From positions 62,001 to 126,000 of the forward strand of contig JARUPY010000391.1 in NCBI GenBank assembly GCA_029817715.1: a DNA stretch of 64,000 bases, given 5' to 3'. Origin of the DNA: Melastoma dodecandrum. Lineage: Eukaryota > Streptophyta > Magnoliopsida > Myrtales > Melastomataceae. The position numbers were made by a program, and so were the translations under genes. A model generated the notes under the pieces. That model was not told where the DNA came from and searched no databases. It worked only from the letters and a program-made list of their open reading frames with translations. Below are positions 50,228-63,938 of the stretch, piece after piece (position 1 is the first letter of the stretch; each line of letters opens with the position of its first letter).

Positions 50228-53200
50228 TCATAATGCCTGATTCTCCTTCGCATCTGTTTCCTGTGCCCGTGCAACATTGCCTCGAGAATGTTCTGCCTCA
50301 ACATCCTTGGCAGAGACTGTCACATCAACTGGATTGGAGTTCCTCTCTCGCAAAATGTTGCTGCTGCTGGGTTTCAGGGACCTCATAGCCCTAGGTAGCT
50401 TCAAAGGAAGGTCATCTGAAACAACGATGACCTCTGGTTTATCTACCTGTGTCGGTGTTTCTTGAAGGTTTGCAGGGGCATCCATTGGCACCAGCTGTAC
50501 TGCCTGTTTACCCCACTTCTTCCTCTTGCTAGGTTTCGTTTCATTGGGTTTTGCCTGAAAGAAAACCAAGCATGAGGCAAAGGCAAACACCAAAAAACCA
50601 ACAGAAAGCATACTGAAAAAAGTACTTTGTACATACACGTGACAATAAAAAAAAATAGATCGAGTCAACTTCAAGTTTATGTTTGTGTACTCGAATTTAC
50701 GAAGGTTGGAAAGTACAGGAGAGAGGAAAACAATACCAATTTATTCCCAATGTCAGATAAGGGCTTCCTCCTTGATTTTTCATCATTAACAGAATCAGCA
50801 TGGCCCTTATCGGTTAATGCACTTTGAAGCAGTGCAGCCCCTTGGGATGCAAGTTCAGGATCCTCCACCCCTTCGAGACTTGAACTGGAATCATGTGGAG
50901 CGATCTCCTGAGATATGCTTCGGTTGGTACATTTGGTTGAGATGCAACCACAAAGTTCACCACAATGTGATCCCTTCTCCAAGCATTGACATCTGGCTGT
51001 TTTACAAGACGAGGTTCTCGAGCAAGAGCAGCCAACTGAATCATCATCATTGTTATCTGAACCCGAGTTATCTGCCTCTGATATATCCATATCCTCCATA
51101 AAAATTGTTGAGGTGCGATTCTCCTATGAATAAAATTAATTTCATTGTCAACAAAAGGTACTAGTAATTATGTTCTGAAGATGAAAATTTCAGGACTTGC
51201 CTGTTTGCGCGTGTTATAATACTTGGGAGAATCCAGATTATGCTCCAAATGCAATATGTTACATTGTGCTGCATTTGATTTGGCCAGCTTCCTTATAAGT
51301 GTATCCTGTTTTAGAAAAAAAGTGAGCATTTCTAAAATCAAAAACTGAAAGCAAAACATTAGTGAAAAGATAAACCTTGTCTAGTTAGTAAATGACCAAT
51401 CAGGACACCCCAAACATTCACTAATGTAACAACGATGCACCTAAATGACAAACGAGGATACTCAACATAAGACAACAGAAACAGCACTTAAACTCTTTTA
51501 ATGTTGTTTAATAAAATTGTCTTTCTGCTCATAAAGGACAACAAAACAGAGGTTAGTCTATTTGTTTTGTGTGATTTTTTATCCGGTCAATCAGTTTTTA
51601 CTTCTTTGAAACACCAACTTATGTTTGATTACAACACCAGCAATAACAATCGGCTGACCTGTGATTTCAGCTGATGTACAAGTTCTGTTTTTTCTGCCTG
51701 TAGTTGCCTTATCTCACATTGAAGTTTCGACAGCTGACACCTGAAAGAAAGAAAGAAAGAAAGAGCCATCTTTAGACCCATCAAGGTCAAATAATCACTT
51801 CAAAGTTTCATATCCACGGGCAATTTAAAGACTAAACAAACATGGAGTAACCACAGAAACATTATAAGAGAAAAACAACTTCACTGAGTTCAAGGAAAAA
51901 GACAACTCATGGTAGGAACCCCTTGTCTTTTACCTTGACGAACATGCCAAGTCAAAAAGACGATTCATCAAATTCTTGGCATCGGATAGAGAACGAACTT
52001 GATTCCACCGTCCTCGACCACTGAATCCCCTTTCTCGTTCCTCAGCTTCTGATAATTGTGAGGCCATTGAAACCAAAGTGCTGGCAGTGCTTGCAAGCAT
52101 GTTTTTCAGGGCAAAAATTCTGGAATTTCTTGCTCCAGGAGACAATTGTAAGGGAGAGTCCCTGTCATTTGTCATGACACAAAGGCTTTTGGCTATAAAG
52201 AACGTTCAACATTAACATTTAATTGAAAAAATATTAAATAAAAATAATAAACAACACTTTTTTTTTACATAGGGACGTAAAAATTACAAATGAAAATTTA
52301 ATAGGTCGTGGAAGGCCCACCCTAATTTTCCCTGTATCTGCATTTCTTCCTCGAGCTTGGCAATCTCCCTAGTCATTCTTGCCCTCCTAAAACAACCATT
52401 AAAAAGCTTCAGATTCATAGACTCAAAACTACTTGCACAGAATCGTGATACCAACATCAATCAAGCCAAAGTGGTGCTAGATGACAAAATCTAAGGAACA
52501 CAATTACTGTACATAAATATACGAAATTGATCAATGAAACTTCAGCAAAGACAAGGCTGTCAAGATATAGCGGCAAGCTGCACATACTTGGAAGAAAACC
52601 AGGATCATTTCAGACAAACAAAAGCTGCCTATAGAAGTGCATATCAGTTTAGCCTGCAAATAATTTACTTACTCTTCCATCTGATGTTCATACTCTGAAC
52701 GAACTTCATGCACACGTACCGTCACTTCTAACTCGTGGTCAATAGCTCGTACCAAAGCCTTCTCAATCAAAAATTCAGCATTAGTGCAAGGAAAATAACA
52801 TGAAGATCTTTCCAACATATGCATGTACAAATTTAGGGCTAGGAGTTCAAGTAGATAGCCACATGCTAAAAGTAATGCAGATAGAAGAAACACACTACTG
52901 AATGTAATGTTTATGCGTGCTCCAATAATTCAATTAGTTGCCCAAAAATTTAAGAGGAATGTTTATATTCACACTTAACAGTCCACAAAGTTGAAGAAAA
53001 AAGACAACTTCTAATTGAGAGTCAAGACCTACCTGAAGCCCAAGGCTATTTCCATTTGCACCACCTGTCCATCCAAGTGCTGAAAAGAATAAGATCACTA
53101 GACACAGAAAGACAATTGTATCAACACTTCAATTAGATACTTAACCCGTTTCTCTTGCTGAAGCCTTTCGTGATTCGAGAAGATCTTTTAGCCTTTTAGT

Positions 53201-56200
53201 TGCCATGGAAGCCTCTTCTGTCTTCCTTTGCAAAACCTGTGATGTACCAAATGTGAGGAGAATTTAGACAGAATCAATACATGACAACCTTAGATGTCAC
53301 ATCAGAGGGAGCAATGAATTACCATTTTCTGTCTTTGGTTCAAGGCCAGCAACTTATGCATCTCGTACTCATTTCTCCTTCCTTCTTTCTTAAGCTGTTG
53401 GAATGACCAAGGACCCGGTAAATAAAAGTGATGACATGACATAATGCACATTTGTTCAAGGCATAACAAGTTTGAAAACATTAGGATTTGAAAGTATGAG
53501 TTTGCTTTCTAGAAGTTGGTCTAAAAAATTTTAACTCGGAAAACAACTAATCAATCTAATAACTTAGACGTCAACAAAGAGCATCTATTCTTTCTGTATA
53601 ACAAAGTATTATTTTAATCAAATTTTATAACCAGTTTGTGCTTAGTTTATAGATACATACCTGAAGAACTTCTTTCTCCCGTTGCCCTTTCCATAATCTA
53701 TATTGTTCACCTTCATGCCTGATCTTGTTTTGCAATTGAACCTGTTCTGAAGGCATTAGGGATGGCCCAAGAACAAAAACACTACAAAGAACCTAATGAT
53801 GGAAAATCACCTTTTGGGATTTAATTCTTTGAATCTCATCTTGCAGGCGTCTTGCCGCCTCGTCACTTTTCTGTTTTTGTCTTAAAAGTTGAGTTTGTGC
53901 ATCTTGTTTCTTCTTCAACTCTAAAACCTGCATACATTTATATTAAATTAGTAGAAGTTTAACTATAAGCTGAACTTTACTCATAATTACCTGTGAGTCG
54001 AGCACGTTCAGTTTTTGAAGATATTCTTCTTTAAGCTTTTGAGCATTGTCTCCCGAGGCACTTGAAACATCCGCGAGATTTAGCCTTAGCACCTCAATTT
54101 CTTTCTGACAAGTAATGATTATAATGAGCATAACGTTTCAAATCTTAAAATTAATTTTAATGCAGCAAAGACAAACCTGGAGAGCCTTCTTTTCTTGCTC
54201 CAGCTCCAAAACTTTCTTCTCATAGTGTTGTTTAAGAACTGAAGTATCAACATTAGCATATCGCTTCATCTCAGCCTTCAAAATGAAAAACAAGGACAAT
54301 CAGCCATTTATCTATGGCACGAATGAGGAGAGTCCGAGGATATAAATATATGCTAATTTTACAAGGTGTACATGCTCCCAAGTAACAATTAGATAATATT
54401 CAGAATACAAAGCATTCAAATACAATTATAAAAATTACAAGTATGGCTTATTTCAAAATAAATAAATGTTTGGTTTCACCTCTTTCTGCTCAAGCATCTT
54501 GTCCAGATCTTGCAACTCCTTATCCAATTTTTCTCGAAGAGATTCATGCTCTAACTCCTTTACATGGACTTCAACTGCATCTATAACATGAAAGAAGGGC
54601 CCCTAAATATTACATGTTTTAAAAATAAGCACTGTCCTGCAACGCTAGACATGAAGATACCATATTATATTGCCAACAAACTTAACATTTGAAGCCCTTA
54701 ACCACAAAGTACAAGGCACAAGTAATATGTAATAAGAAATTAAGGCACGTCTCTAGATGATAAGCAAGATTTAGCAAGGAAAGCTTTCCCTTTTCAGGTT
54801 CAAAGATTTGCACAATGTGTCAAGAGATCAAACCTGAGAGCTCCACATCTTGTGATCCAGAGTTTACTGAAAGTCCACTTAAGCATGTCTCTGAGCCATT
54901 ATTGGAAGAATCACCTTGATCCAAATTAGTCGCAGCAGATATTCTCTTGCTGGCTGAGCTCCGAAAGTGGATCAACTCCCCTTCTAACTCTTGTATCTTG
55001 GTAATGTAAGATCTCAGGAGGTTATAGTCCTGCAGGAAAATTTCACTTTGTTTAAGACACTTAAAGGAATTACATGAGAACAAAAAAGACTTGCCATTTT
55101 AACCTGATCTACATCAGCATCATTATCATCACCAACTTGCCCGTTTCGAATTGATTCCATCCTCCATCCTCATGATCAGTTTGTCTTTCTCTACCTGATC
55201 AAAGAAAAGTGACATGAACATATTGTCACCAATAATCTCTCCTTTTAACTCTCACCCTAAGTATAGTTTGTCAAAGTACTTGAGCATCAATAGCATTTTG
55301 CATTAAATGCTCGCAAGTTGTTTGACGTTCTTGTAACTCTTGTTGCAAGTCTTTATTGCTTTCTTCGAGTAATGAAACTTTGTGCTTGAGAATCTGTAAC
55401 AGTTCAATAAAAGGATCACAAAATCATACATAAGCAACCAATTCAGCAAGCAAGCATAATTCTAACCTGCAATTCATCAAATGGCCCACTTGCACCACCA
55501 CGATATAGAAGAAGCTCAGCTTCTAAGTGCTCTACTTGGCTACGCAATCTTTGCATTTCAGGTGCCATTGGGTCACGATTAATCTATGAAAAGATGGAAA
55601 AATGTAACAATAGGACAAAAAAGTCATCAAATACATAGTGTATATCAAAAGTAATAATTTAACATACCACGGCTTTATTTTGAATATTACGAGCACGATT
55701 AGCATACTTGAGAGTGTTGAGTGTTTCCTCGGCATTTGTTTCTGCCGGACTAACGCATGCTACAATTGGTAAAAGAAAATTAATTCAATGAACAAGGATC
55801 ACTACTACTCACTTGAACTTCAAAAAATATACCAAACTTGACATTAACCATACCAATCATTAGTGTCTTGCTATTTCCGCCCAAAGAATCCTGAATAAAT
55901 CACTAGCATATATAAGATATCATAAAGCACCATTAGCTAGAAAAGGAAAATTAGATACCATACTCCTTTAGATAAGCAACAGCCAAGCTTCCACTTTTGT
56001 GAGAAAAGGTTGTTGACAAACAAATACCAGCAAAGGATCGTATGGAAAAAGGTCTAAATATTTTCCAAATATTCATGATCCACCAGAACATGTAAGGGTT
56101 CATGTCAGTTACCTGCAACAATCTTGTTAACTTGCTGTCACGATAGGGCACATGTCCACCTTCTTTTCTTTGCTTGTTGTCACCTAAAGCACTTATAACA

Positions 56201-57591
56201 TTCCCAAGTGCTAATAGACCCTTATTAATATGAATTCCTATTCAAACCAAAAGAAAATTGTTTATTTAACCGCTGACTAATTTGATACAGAAAATAAATG
56301 TTGAAACGCAAAAATAAAAAATATATTTTTTTCAGGTGAAAAATTTGTTACCTTCCTTAAAACGCATTCCGTCAGCTCCAGTGCGTTTAGCTCTCTCTGA
56401 ACCAGCAAGGTCCACCAAGTGAAGTTTCCCACATAAAATGTCATCCCCAATATCCTCATGGGAGGCCCCGCCAACAAACCCTGGTTTTTTCTTTTGCTCC
56501 ATTGTAATAGTGAATATAGCATGTGAGCGACTGCAAGAAAGCATTTAAAGTGGAGTCTTATATATTTTTTCATCTCCTTATGTTGATTTAACAAAAGAGT
56601 TCTGAAAGCACTTTATAAATAAATTCAATAGTTACCTAGATTGGCTGTTCATATCAGTACTGCCAGTTGCACGAGATATTGAACCACGAGATAAATAATT
56701 AGCCATTTCTTCCTTTGAATTTACTTCCGGCTCAGTCACTCCAGCAAGTGTTATTCCTCCACTGACCGTTTCCCTTATCTGTATCGGAACTCTTCCTAAT
56801 CCATTTGGCTTTATTGATATATCCCCTTTGGTGGGTGGACATGAACTTGTATCCAACAAATCAAAGGCTTCCTCCTTGAAAATCTGGTAGGCACAGTTAA
56901 TAATGTTACAAGATGATACAATGCGTGAGATTGATGTCCAAGCACAAGAACTACCTCGATAAAGGAAACCCTTATCAAGAACTCCGTCGATTCTGTCATT
57001 GCCTCAACTCGTTTGAAGATCCTATCCATCACCTTAGGAATGACACCTCCGTTACTCTTTTCTCCGTGATAATTAGTTCCCATTGTATACGTCTTCCCAG
57101 AACCCGTCTTGAAAAAGCAATAAAAAAAACCAAAATTATGAGTGTAAAAGATTTAAATTTGTAAGAAAGAAACTAAAAGTAAATGTCATTAGAACCTGTC
57201 CATAAGCCAGAACAGTTGCATTATATCCTTTGAAAAATGCATCAAGAAGTGGCGCCACACACTCATCATATAAGCCAGAACAAGGAGAATCCGAAATTCC
57301 ATAGACATAATCATATGTAAACACATGTGAACCTATTTGCACCTGTTACAACATGCAAATGTTTCAAAGGGGTATTCAAAAGCAAGTGAAATTTGATGTG
57401 TAAATGATCATAGTAAATTACTTTGTATCAGATTTTTCAAGCATTCAAAGCCAAACCAATACCTGAGGCTCTCCCGGAACAACAGTAATGCAATTCGTAC
57501 AACCAATGAGAAGCTCTGAAGGGATCAAAGGTCGTATGTTCACAGCAACCCTAACACTCTGGGATGAATCTTTTCCTTCACCATGTTCCAT
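50228..57591 (-). CDS. KIN-4C: Kinesin KIN-4C-like motor protein, with a frameshift in one coding exon
   Basis: Plus-end microtubule motor of the kinesin-4 family; plant KIN-4 motors affect cell-wall deposition and microtubule organisation. The start is ATG at 57591 ([20 protein letters not shown]); a 5'UTR exon probably lies further upstream, with an acceptor just above 57607. Motor exons hold [24 protein letters not shown] (P-loop), [31 protein letters not shown] and [11 protein letters not shown], followed by a [12 protein letters not shown] neck. A long coiled-coil stalk occupies about 55.4-52.3 kb in many short exons. A conserved [13 protein letters not shown] region follows (~52.05 kb). 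A Cys-rich tail, [16 protein letters not shown] and SHCGELCGC (~51.0 kb), separates KIN-4C from KIN-4A (FRA1). The stop is at 50228-50230. In exon 55194-55104 a 7 bp tandem duplication shifts the frame and brings TGA at 55129-55131, predicting about 468 residues: motor without stalk and tail. Confidence 0.9.
55158..55171 (-). repeat. 7 bp tandem duplication in a KIN-4C coding exon (frameshift)
   Basis: On the plus strand CATCCTC occurs twice in a row (55158-55164 and 55165-55171). The exon 55194-55104 is 91 nt, which does not keep the frame. Without one copy it would be 84 nt, would join phase 0 on both sides, and would read [20 protein letters not shown] as KIN-4 proteins do here. With both copies the frame passes to a TGA at 55129-55131. 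Confidence 0.8.
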
Positions 57592-57607
57592 CCTTGAAGC
57601 CCAAAAC

Positions 57608-59417
57608 CTGTCATGAAAAAGGATACTCGGGTATTAATGTAATTTTAATATCTCATTATGCAAGTAAACAGATGACATTTAAAACTTGTGACAGCTTCTA
57701 TCTATGGGCTGCCTCACCTCAACTGTGAGTGGAGAATGACCAGCTATTTAAACCAATATGCACTTAACGCAATTTTGAACCACAACTTCAAGCACCCGGG
57801 TATCTTACCAAAGTTTCTTGAACATGATTATACTACTGAAGCTCCCAGACAAGCAAATCATCCAAAAAAATGACACTAAATGGCATCATGCATTCATTAA
57901 TTTAATTTATATTCGTACAACTCAAAACATGTGGGTCTCGTTATTGGGGATCAAATCAAATAGATGGATTTGCTTTCAATCAAACGATGCACAAAAAAAC
58001 ATTGAAATAGTTAGTGAATTGAATCAGACACTAGAAGGAATGGAATTAAGAAAAAAATAATATCCCCAAACGACCACAAACTCTCTCCTCCGAAAGTAAA
58101 GAAGCAACAACCGATTCAATTTTCTCAGAACTCCGGCTATGCAGAACTTCCCGAACCGTTACAACCACAGCCCACTCTCTGCGACAGAGAAACGATCACA
58201 ACTCCCGACTCCACCAACGTCAGACCTAACCTAACTGCTATTCGAAAAATATTCCCCCCCCCCCCCTCGTTCTCCTTAGACAGCTGAGGTTATCCGGAAT
58301 TACCGAGCCCTGAAAATCAGCAGTCCCTGCCGTGGCTTTCAATCCCCCGGTAACACGGCGGGCAGAAGAAGGCAAGCAATTGAGCTCGCGGAAGGAACGT
58401 GGACACTGGAATCGCCACCGCCAACTTCTCGTAGCTGAGGAGAAAGATGGCGAGGGGGGGTGGCTGCGGCGTGATCGGGAGAGTCGTGGAGCTGGGAGGG
58501 CGAGGTCGATACTATTGATTAGGGAGGGAAGAATGACAGGTGCGAGAAATTTTCAAAATTTTGCTTTTGGATCTCAAATGGTTTCAATTTCCGAAAGGGA
58601 GTGACTGTGAAGTGAGCGAACCGTTTGAAAAAGGATGTGGACTTGGGTCGGGCTCGGTTCGAGCCCATTTTGAATGGGCTCGTCAATAGGCCCATATTGA
58701 GTGAAATGGCGGGGGCCCAGGTCATCCACGTAAGTCGCGTGCCCGCGACAAACTCTCCCGTGAAGATGGACGGCCCCTCAGGCATGGTTGCCTCGTCCAT
58801 TATAGCTTTCGGATAAGCTCGCCATTTCATTCACCGTCCCAACTTAGACATAAGCAAGCAAGCCAACTCCCCAGCTGCAACTTTCGGGCACCAGGTATTT
58901 TTCTCGGTGTCTTTTCCGCCATCAAAACCACACATAAGGATGGCGCAGTCACGTAAACTGAAACTCCCTCTAGATAACTCCAATGCAGGAATCGGTGAAT
59001 CAGTCACTTCGGAACTTGCTCTCCTATCCCTTGATCGAAGATCGGGAAAGGAGAGGATCACTTTCCCTCGTCCGGGGATACTACGACTTTGCAGAGTGTA
59101 TGTTCGAGAAGTGGAGGGTCGGGGTCGACGAGGATGTAGGGGAAGGGTAACGTCACAAGAGATCACGAGCTGTGGTGCTGAGAAATTATCCACATATAAC
59201 TAACTGCTTGTACAGTGCTCCAGCCTGCTGTTCATAAGTGCAATCTTCCGTTTAGATATAATTATGTTTTCCTTCGGAGTGACGAAACAGAGAAAATAAG
59301 AAAGAAAGAAAAAAGACACGGTTTTGCCTTTGGCCCATCAATCAATCAATCGGATTTGTTCAAGCATCGAACTCGCTTCTCCCTCGGAAGAGATCAGAGG
59401 GATCGATTGCCGGGGCG
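57608..59417. promoter_or_regulatory. Divergent promoter region of KIN-4C and AP-4 mu
   Basis: The two genes start head to head with about 1.8 kb between start codons. The KIN-4C side has a splice acceptor just above 57607 and probably a 5'UTR exon near 58.3-58.6 kb. There is a C-run at 58253-58266. Open frames on both strands at 58831-59203 overlap each other, are low in known motifs and are not supported as genes. 59200-59417 is the likely AP-4 mu leader. Confidence 0.5.
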
Positions 59418-62400
59418 ATGATCTCGCAGTTTTTCGTCCTGTCGCAGCGAGGCGACAACATCGTCTTCCGTGATTGTGAGTCACTTCTCTGCCCCTGGCT
59501 GGATCTTGTTCGTCGCCCCTGCGATCACAAATGTCTGATGTTAGGGGATCGGGGGAAGTTTAGGGTTGATTTTAGGTGGCTGGGCACTGGCTAGCTGATT
59601 GATTCGTGTTTTGTTTTGTTTTTGGGAAGATCGAGGAGAAGTGCAGAAAGGAAGCACGGAGATCTTCTTCCGTAAGGTGAAGTTCTGGAAGGAGGACGGC
59701 CAGGAGGAAGCTCAAGCCCCTCCCGTCTTTGTAGGTATTTCTAGGTGTGATTGCAACTGGCTGCAATCTTCCTTGGCGGTAGCCATCTCTTTTTTAGCTA
59801 TCCGGGGGAGAATTTGCGAGTATTGTTTGTTTTGGTGGGAGGCATGGGGACATATATCACGAAATTGATTTTTTGACTGGCTGGTGTTTCTTGACTCGAG
59901 CTTGCTGCAGTTGCAAGAGCATAGAACCCGCCTCCTGATATATTGAAGAAGCATTGTCCGGAGAATAAACATGATACTATTGGCTGTTGGCCTTCTATTT
60001 GTTTCATCAAATAGGGTCCTCTTGAGTGTGATTTTTTGTAACTATGCCATTGTCTTGTTACATTCTTTGTATTCCTTGTTTGCGATACTATTTGCTTTCT
60101 GGGTATTGAGTTTTCAGGCATCTCTTGCCACTTTGATTTATTATTCTATGACTGCTAATTTCTTTTGTTGACAGAATGTGGATGGGGTTAATTATTTCCA
60201 TGTGAAGGTGGCTGGGTTACTGTTTGCTGCGACAACGAGGGTTAACGTATCCCCTTCTCTTGTCATGGAGCTTCTGCAAAGAGTTGCTCGGGTGATCAAA
60301 GACTACCTTGGCGTTCTCAGTGAAGATTCATTGCGCAAGAACTTCGTTCTTGTGTATGAGTTACTGGATGAAGTCATTGTATGTTTTCTATTCCTTTGCT
60401 ACCTAAAAAAGCTTTTCCCATTTGTTGTCTCGTCGATCTTTTGTGCTTTTCATTGTTAAATTTGCTTGGTACTCGTACAGCAGCTAAGGAACTGTTATTG
60501 TATATAATTGAATGAACCTTCTCCTCGGAAGTTCAGTTTCCAACGTTGAATTTCTTTTGAAGGTGTCAAATACGGAGGCTGTTGTGAGACCAACTAATCT
60601 GTAGATGTGTAACTCGTGGAGTTCTTTGTGAGGACATGCTAGGCGATCTTTCCTGCATGATTGGCTAGGTTGCTTGAACACTGTCATGTATAGTAGAAGG
60701 TTGATCTTGCATTCTAATGTGACATTATTATTTTTCCTTCTAGGATTTTGGATATGTTCAAACAACATCGACCGAAGTGTTAAAATCTTACATATTCAAT
60801 GAGCCCATTCCTGTTGACATGTCTCATGTGCCACCTCTTGGTCCGGCTGCCATTTTCATGGTATACTATGTTCAGGCGCATCCTCTGATGATTCTCAGTT
60901 GTTACGATAAAATTCAACAATGTGACGTAATGCAATTTCAGCAAGGGAATAAAAGAATGCCTGGGACTGCAGTGACAAAGTCAGTTATAGCAAATGAGCC
61001 TGCAGGAAAGAAAAGGGAGGAAATTTTTGTAGATATAATTGAGAAGATTAGCGTCACGTTCAGCTCCAGTGTATGTATCTCTGCTTGGTTTGAGTTGATC
61101 ATCATAATGTTGAGGTGTGTGGATGATGTCGACATTCATAGTCATAGTTAGAGAAGAAATAATACAAATATTACCCTGGCTTTGGAGATAACGGTTAACA
61201 TTTGCTAAAAACGTCGGCATGGACAAAGGCACAAAAACAATGAAAAGCAGGTTGCTGTGTCAATTCATCTCATTGCAAGGCATATTTTTAGAAATTCAAG
61301 CAGTGCCAAAAGAAAAGAAAGAAAAATGAAGCAGAAAATATGAACTCTTGAGCAAGAAGAGAGAATATTTGAGAATTTCCGGCAACCTTCTGAACATTTT
61401 TTTTCCATGGATCAAGTCGTAGTTGACATATAACGGGAGTTATTTGTAGTCACTACCCTTTATGAAGTAGGAATTGGGCATTACATAGAATAGTCAAATG
61501 AGGGTAATTGACTGCATTTCAATATTTAAAATGTATTGACGGGTTACCTAGTCACTTATTGTGAAAGGTCCCTTTCTAGCTCTCCATTGCATTGTTTCTT
61601 CATTTCCTGTTGTGGGTTGACCGAATTTATGTTACAGACTTTACATGTATATTTTGTTATCATTTTCTGCTTCTTATTTCTCAAGCTATTCAGCTTTGCA
61701 TTTTCTTGGTCTCTCGATTGGATCCTGCTTGTTTACTCTTAGCAATAAAAAACAGAAAGTGTACCAGCTGATGATCACTTTTGGTGCTTTGACAGGGGTA
61801 TATACTTACCTCTGAGATTGATGGAACCATCCAAATGAAGAGTTACTTAACTGGAAATCCTGAGATACGGGTAGCATTGAACGAGGAACTGAATATTGGA
61901 CGAGGAGGAAGATCTGTTTATGGTCCTGCTTTTTTGTCATCAAATAGCTCAATTTTTATGTTAGCTAGCTATTCGACCTTTGATACTGTCAGATAACGAA
62001 ATATATTCTTTGTTTATATCTAGTAATATTGGCTCTAAGAATATGGACATAGTTTAGTAATTTTAGTTTTCTTGGCCTTGAACTTTTAGAATATCTGTAG
62101 GAAATATAGAGGTTGCTAAAGTATCCATTCTGCTTCTGATAGATGACTATTTTAAATATATTCCTCTTCATTTCATCTAATTTGTCTTCATATATTTGTT
62201 TTGGGATAGATCACCAAAGTTCTTCGGGTTCAGGAGCAGTAATACTTGATGATTGTAATTTTCATGAGTCTGTACGTCTCGACAGCTTCGACATGGACAG
62301 AACTTTGACTCTGGTGAGGGATGTTGTGGTATTACATTTAATTATCTGTTTTTGTCTTGCTTGTCAATTATTTAATTTTGTTACTTTTCCATTAAGGTAC

Positions 62401-63938
62401 CACCGGACGGTGAGTTTCCTGTCATGAATTATCGTATGACCCAGGAATTCAGGCCACCATTTCGTATAAATGCATTGGTTGAAGAGGCAGGAAGTCTCAA
62501 GGTTAGCAGCTCAATTTTCAATATGGCATCATTTATTTCTTGTTATTTTGAAAGGGCCTATTTCAGTTGTGGTCAATGTATGACCAATTTTTACCGTGGT
62601 ATATACCTAATACAAATCCCAGTAACTTCAAACTGCTGCTGAATTTGTACTAGGCAGAGTTAATTATCAAAGTAAGAGCTGAATACGCCTCAAGTATTAC
62701 AGCAAATACAGTAATGGTACAGATGTCCCTGCCAAAATATACTACTCGGTATTGTTGCTACTTATATCTTTCCAAACTCTTTGTCACCACTTGACTGGGA
62801 ATGCATGTTATACGGTCTTTCTCCTTGAGGGATATAAGCAGTCGATTGTTTGTATGTCAATCCAAGAATTTTTCACTGTGGCAATTTTTTTCTAATCGTG
62901 GTTGTAGCATCTGATCTAACTGATATGATTTCTTATTCCAGGGCTACTTTTGAGCTCGAAGCGGGGGCTGTTGGGCAGAATGCAGACTTTCGGGAAGCAA
63001 ACAAGAAACTGGAATGGAGTTTGAAGAAGGCACTCGATTTTCTATCAATTCCTGTCACTCTTATCACGTGCTTTCATTATCAGAGTTTTTGGTCAGATTA
63101 CTTCTAACATGCACATGTGGACAGATTGTGGGAGGAGCCGAGCATACTCTTCGTGCCAAGTTGACGTTTTCTCAGGAATACCATGGCATGCCAATCGACA
63201 TCTGTTAAGCGCAGGCTTGTTAAATTACATTATTTAGAAAGGCTATTGATGTGGCGCTCTTTCTTTGCAGGAAATATTTCCAAGGAATCTGGACCAGTTA
63301 ACATGACTTTTATAATTCCCATGTATAATGCTTCAGGTCTTCAGGTAATTGAACTTTGTCAATCCACTTGTACAATTGTCTGTTCATGGAGGAAACCTCA
63401 AGAGGGAATTGGAAAACTTATCTTTTTTCCCTAAAGATCGAAATAATACAATTTGTTGAATAATTGACCTGATGAGCAGTGTGTTGTGAGTGCTTTGTAG
63501 ATCAATGCATGTTCTCTGTATAACTAGGCTTCAGTTATTGGATATGCAAGTCATAAAGTCTTAAGCGGCGCCAAAGAAACTTGTGTAACCCAGAAAAAGA
63601 AACTGTTGAATTTCCTCGATCAACTCTAGAAATTGGTGTCACGGTAGTCTAGTTGGTAACTTCTGGGCATGAAATGAAGATGCATTGGCTGCATCCTCAG
63701 CAATTCTTCTTAGTTCCTGATGGGCAGTTGCAATCCTAGCTGTTTCTATATTTTTGTTTTTTGGTGAAAAGTTGTTCATGGCATCCGTATCACCTTCTGT
63801 GATAAAAGGGGCTTACATATCCTCGATTTCCCTTCTCAACAGGTGAAGTACCTTCAGATCGCCAAGAAAAGCACGTACAATCCCTACAGATGGGTGAGGT
63901 ACGTGACACAAGCGAATTCTTACGTTGCTCGCTTGTGA
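59418..63938 (+). CDS. AP4M: AP-4 complex subunit mu (medium adaptin)
   Basis: Medium subunit of the AP-4 adaptor, which recognises tyrosine-type sorting signals at the trans-Golgi network and helps in vacuolar protein sorting. Exons 59418-59475, 59630-59730, 60175-60378, 60744-60860, 60942-61070, 61796-61922, 62210-62313, 62397-62501, 62654-62748, 62942-63029, 63125-63185, 63271-63344 and 63843-63938 join in phase to 452 residues; the Arabidopsis protein (At4g24550) is about 451. The start MISQFFVLSQRGDNIVFRDY is canonical. The N-terminal longin-like domain ends around LLDEVIDFGYVQTTSTEVLK. The mu-homology domain begins near EIFVDIIEKISVTFSSSGYI, includes NPEIRVALNEELNIGRGG and FPVMNYRMTQEFRPPFRI, and ends VKYLQIAKKS ... 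NSYVARL. Two introns (from 63030 and 63186) seem to use GC donors. No break is seen. Confidence 0.95.

Noticed and set aside
58831..59203. Overlapping open frames of 120 (minus) and 98 (plus) residues between KIN-4C and AP-4 mu
   Set aside because: They oppose each other across one interval, have no known motif, and sit in a divergent promoter where leader exons are expected.
63638..63665. tRNA-like A-box (TAGTCTAGTTGG) in the last intron of AP-4 mu, possible SINE or tRNA
   Set aside because: No B-box (GGTTCGA type), no cloverleaf and no poly-A end nearby; one short match is not enough.
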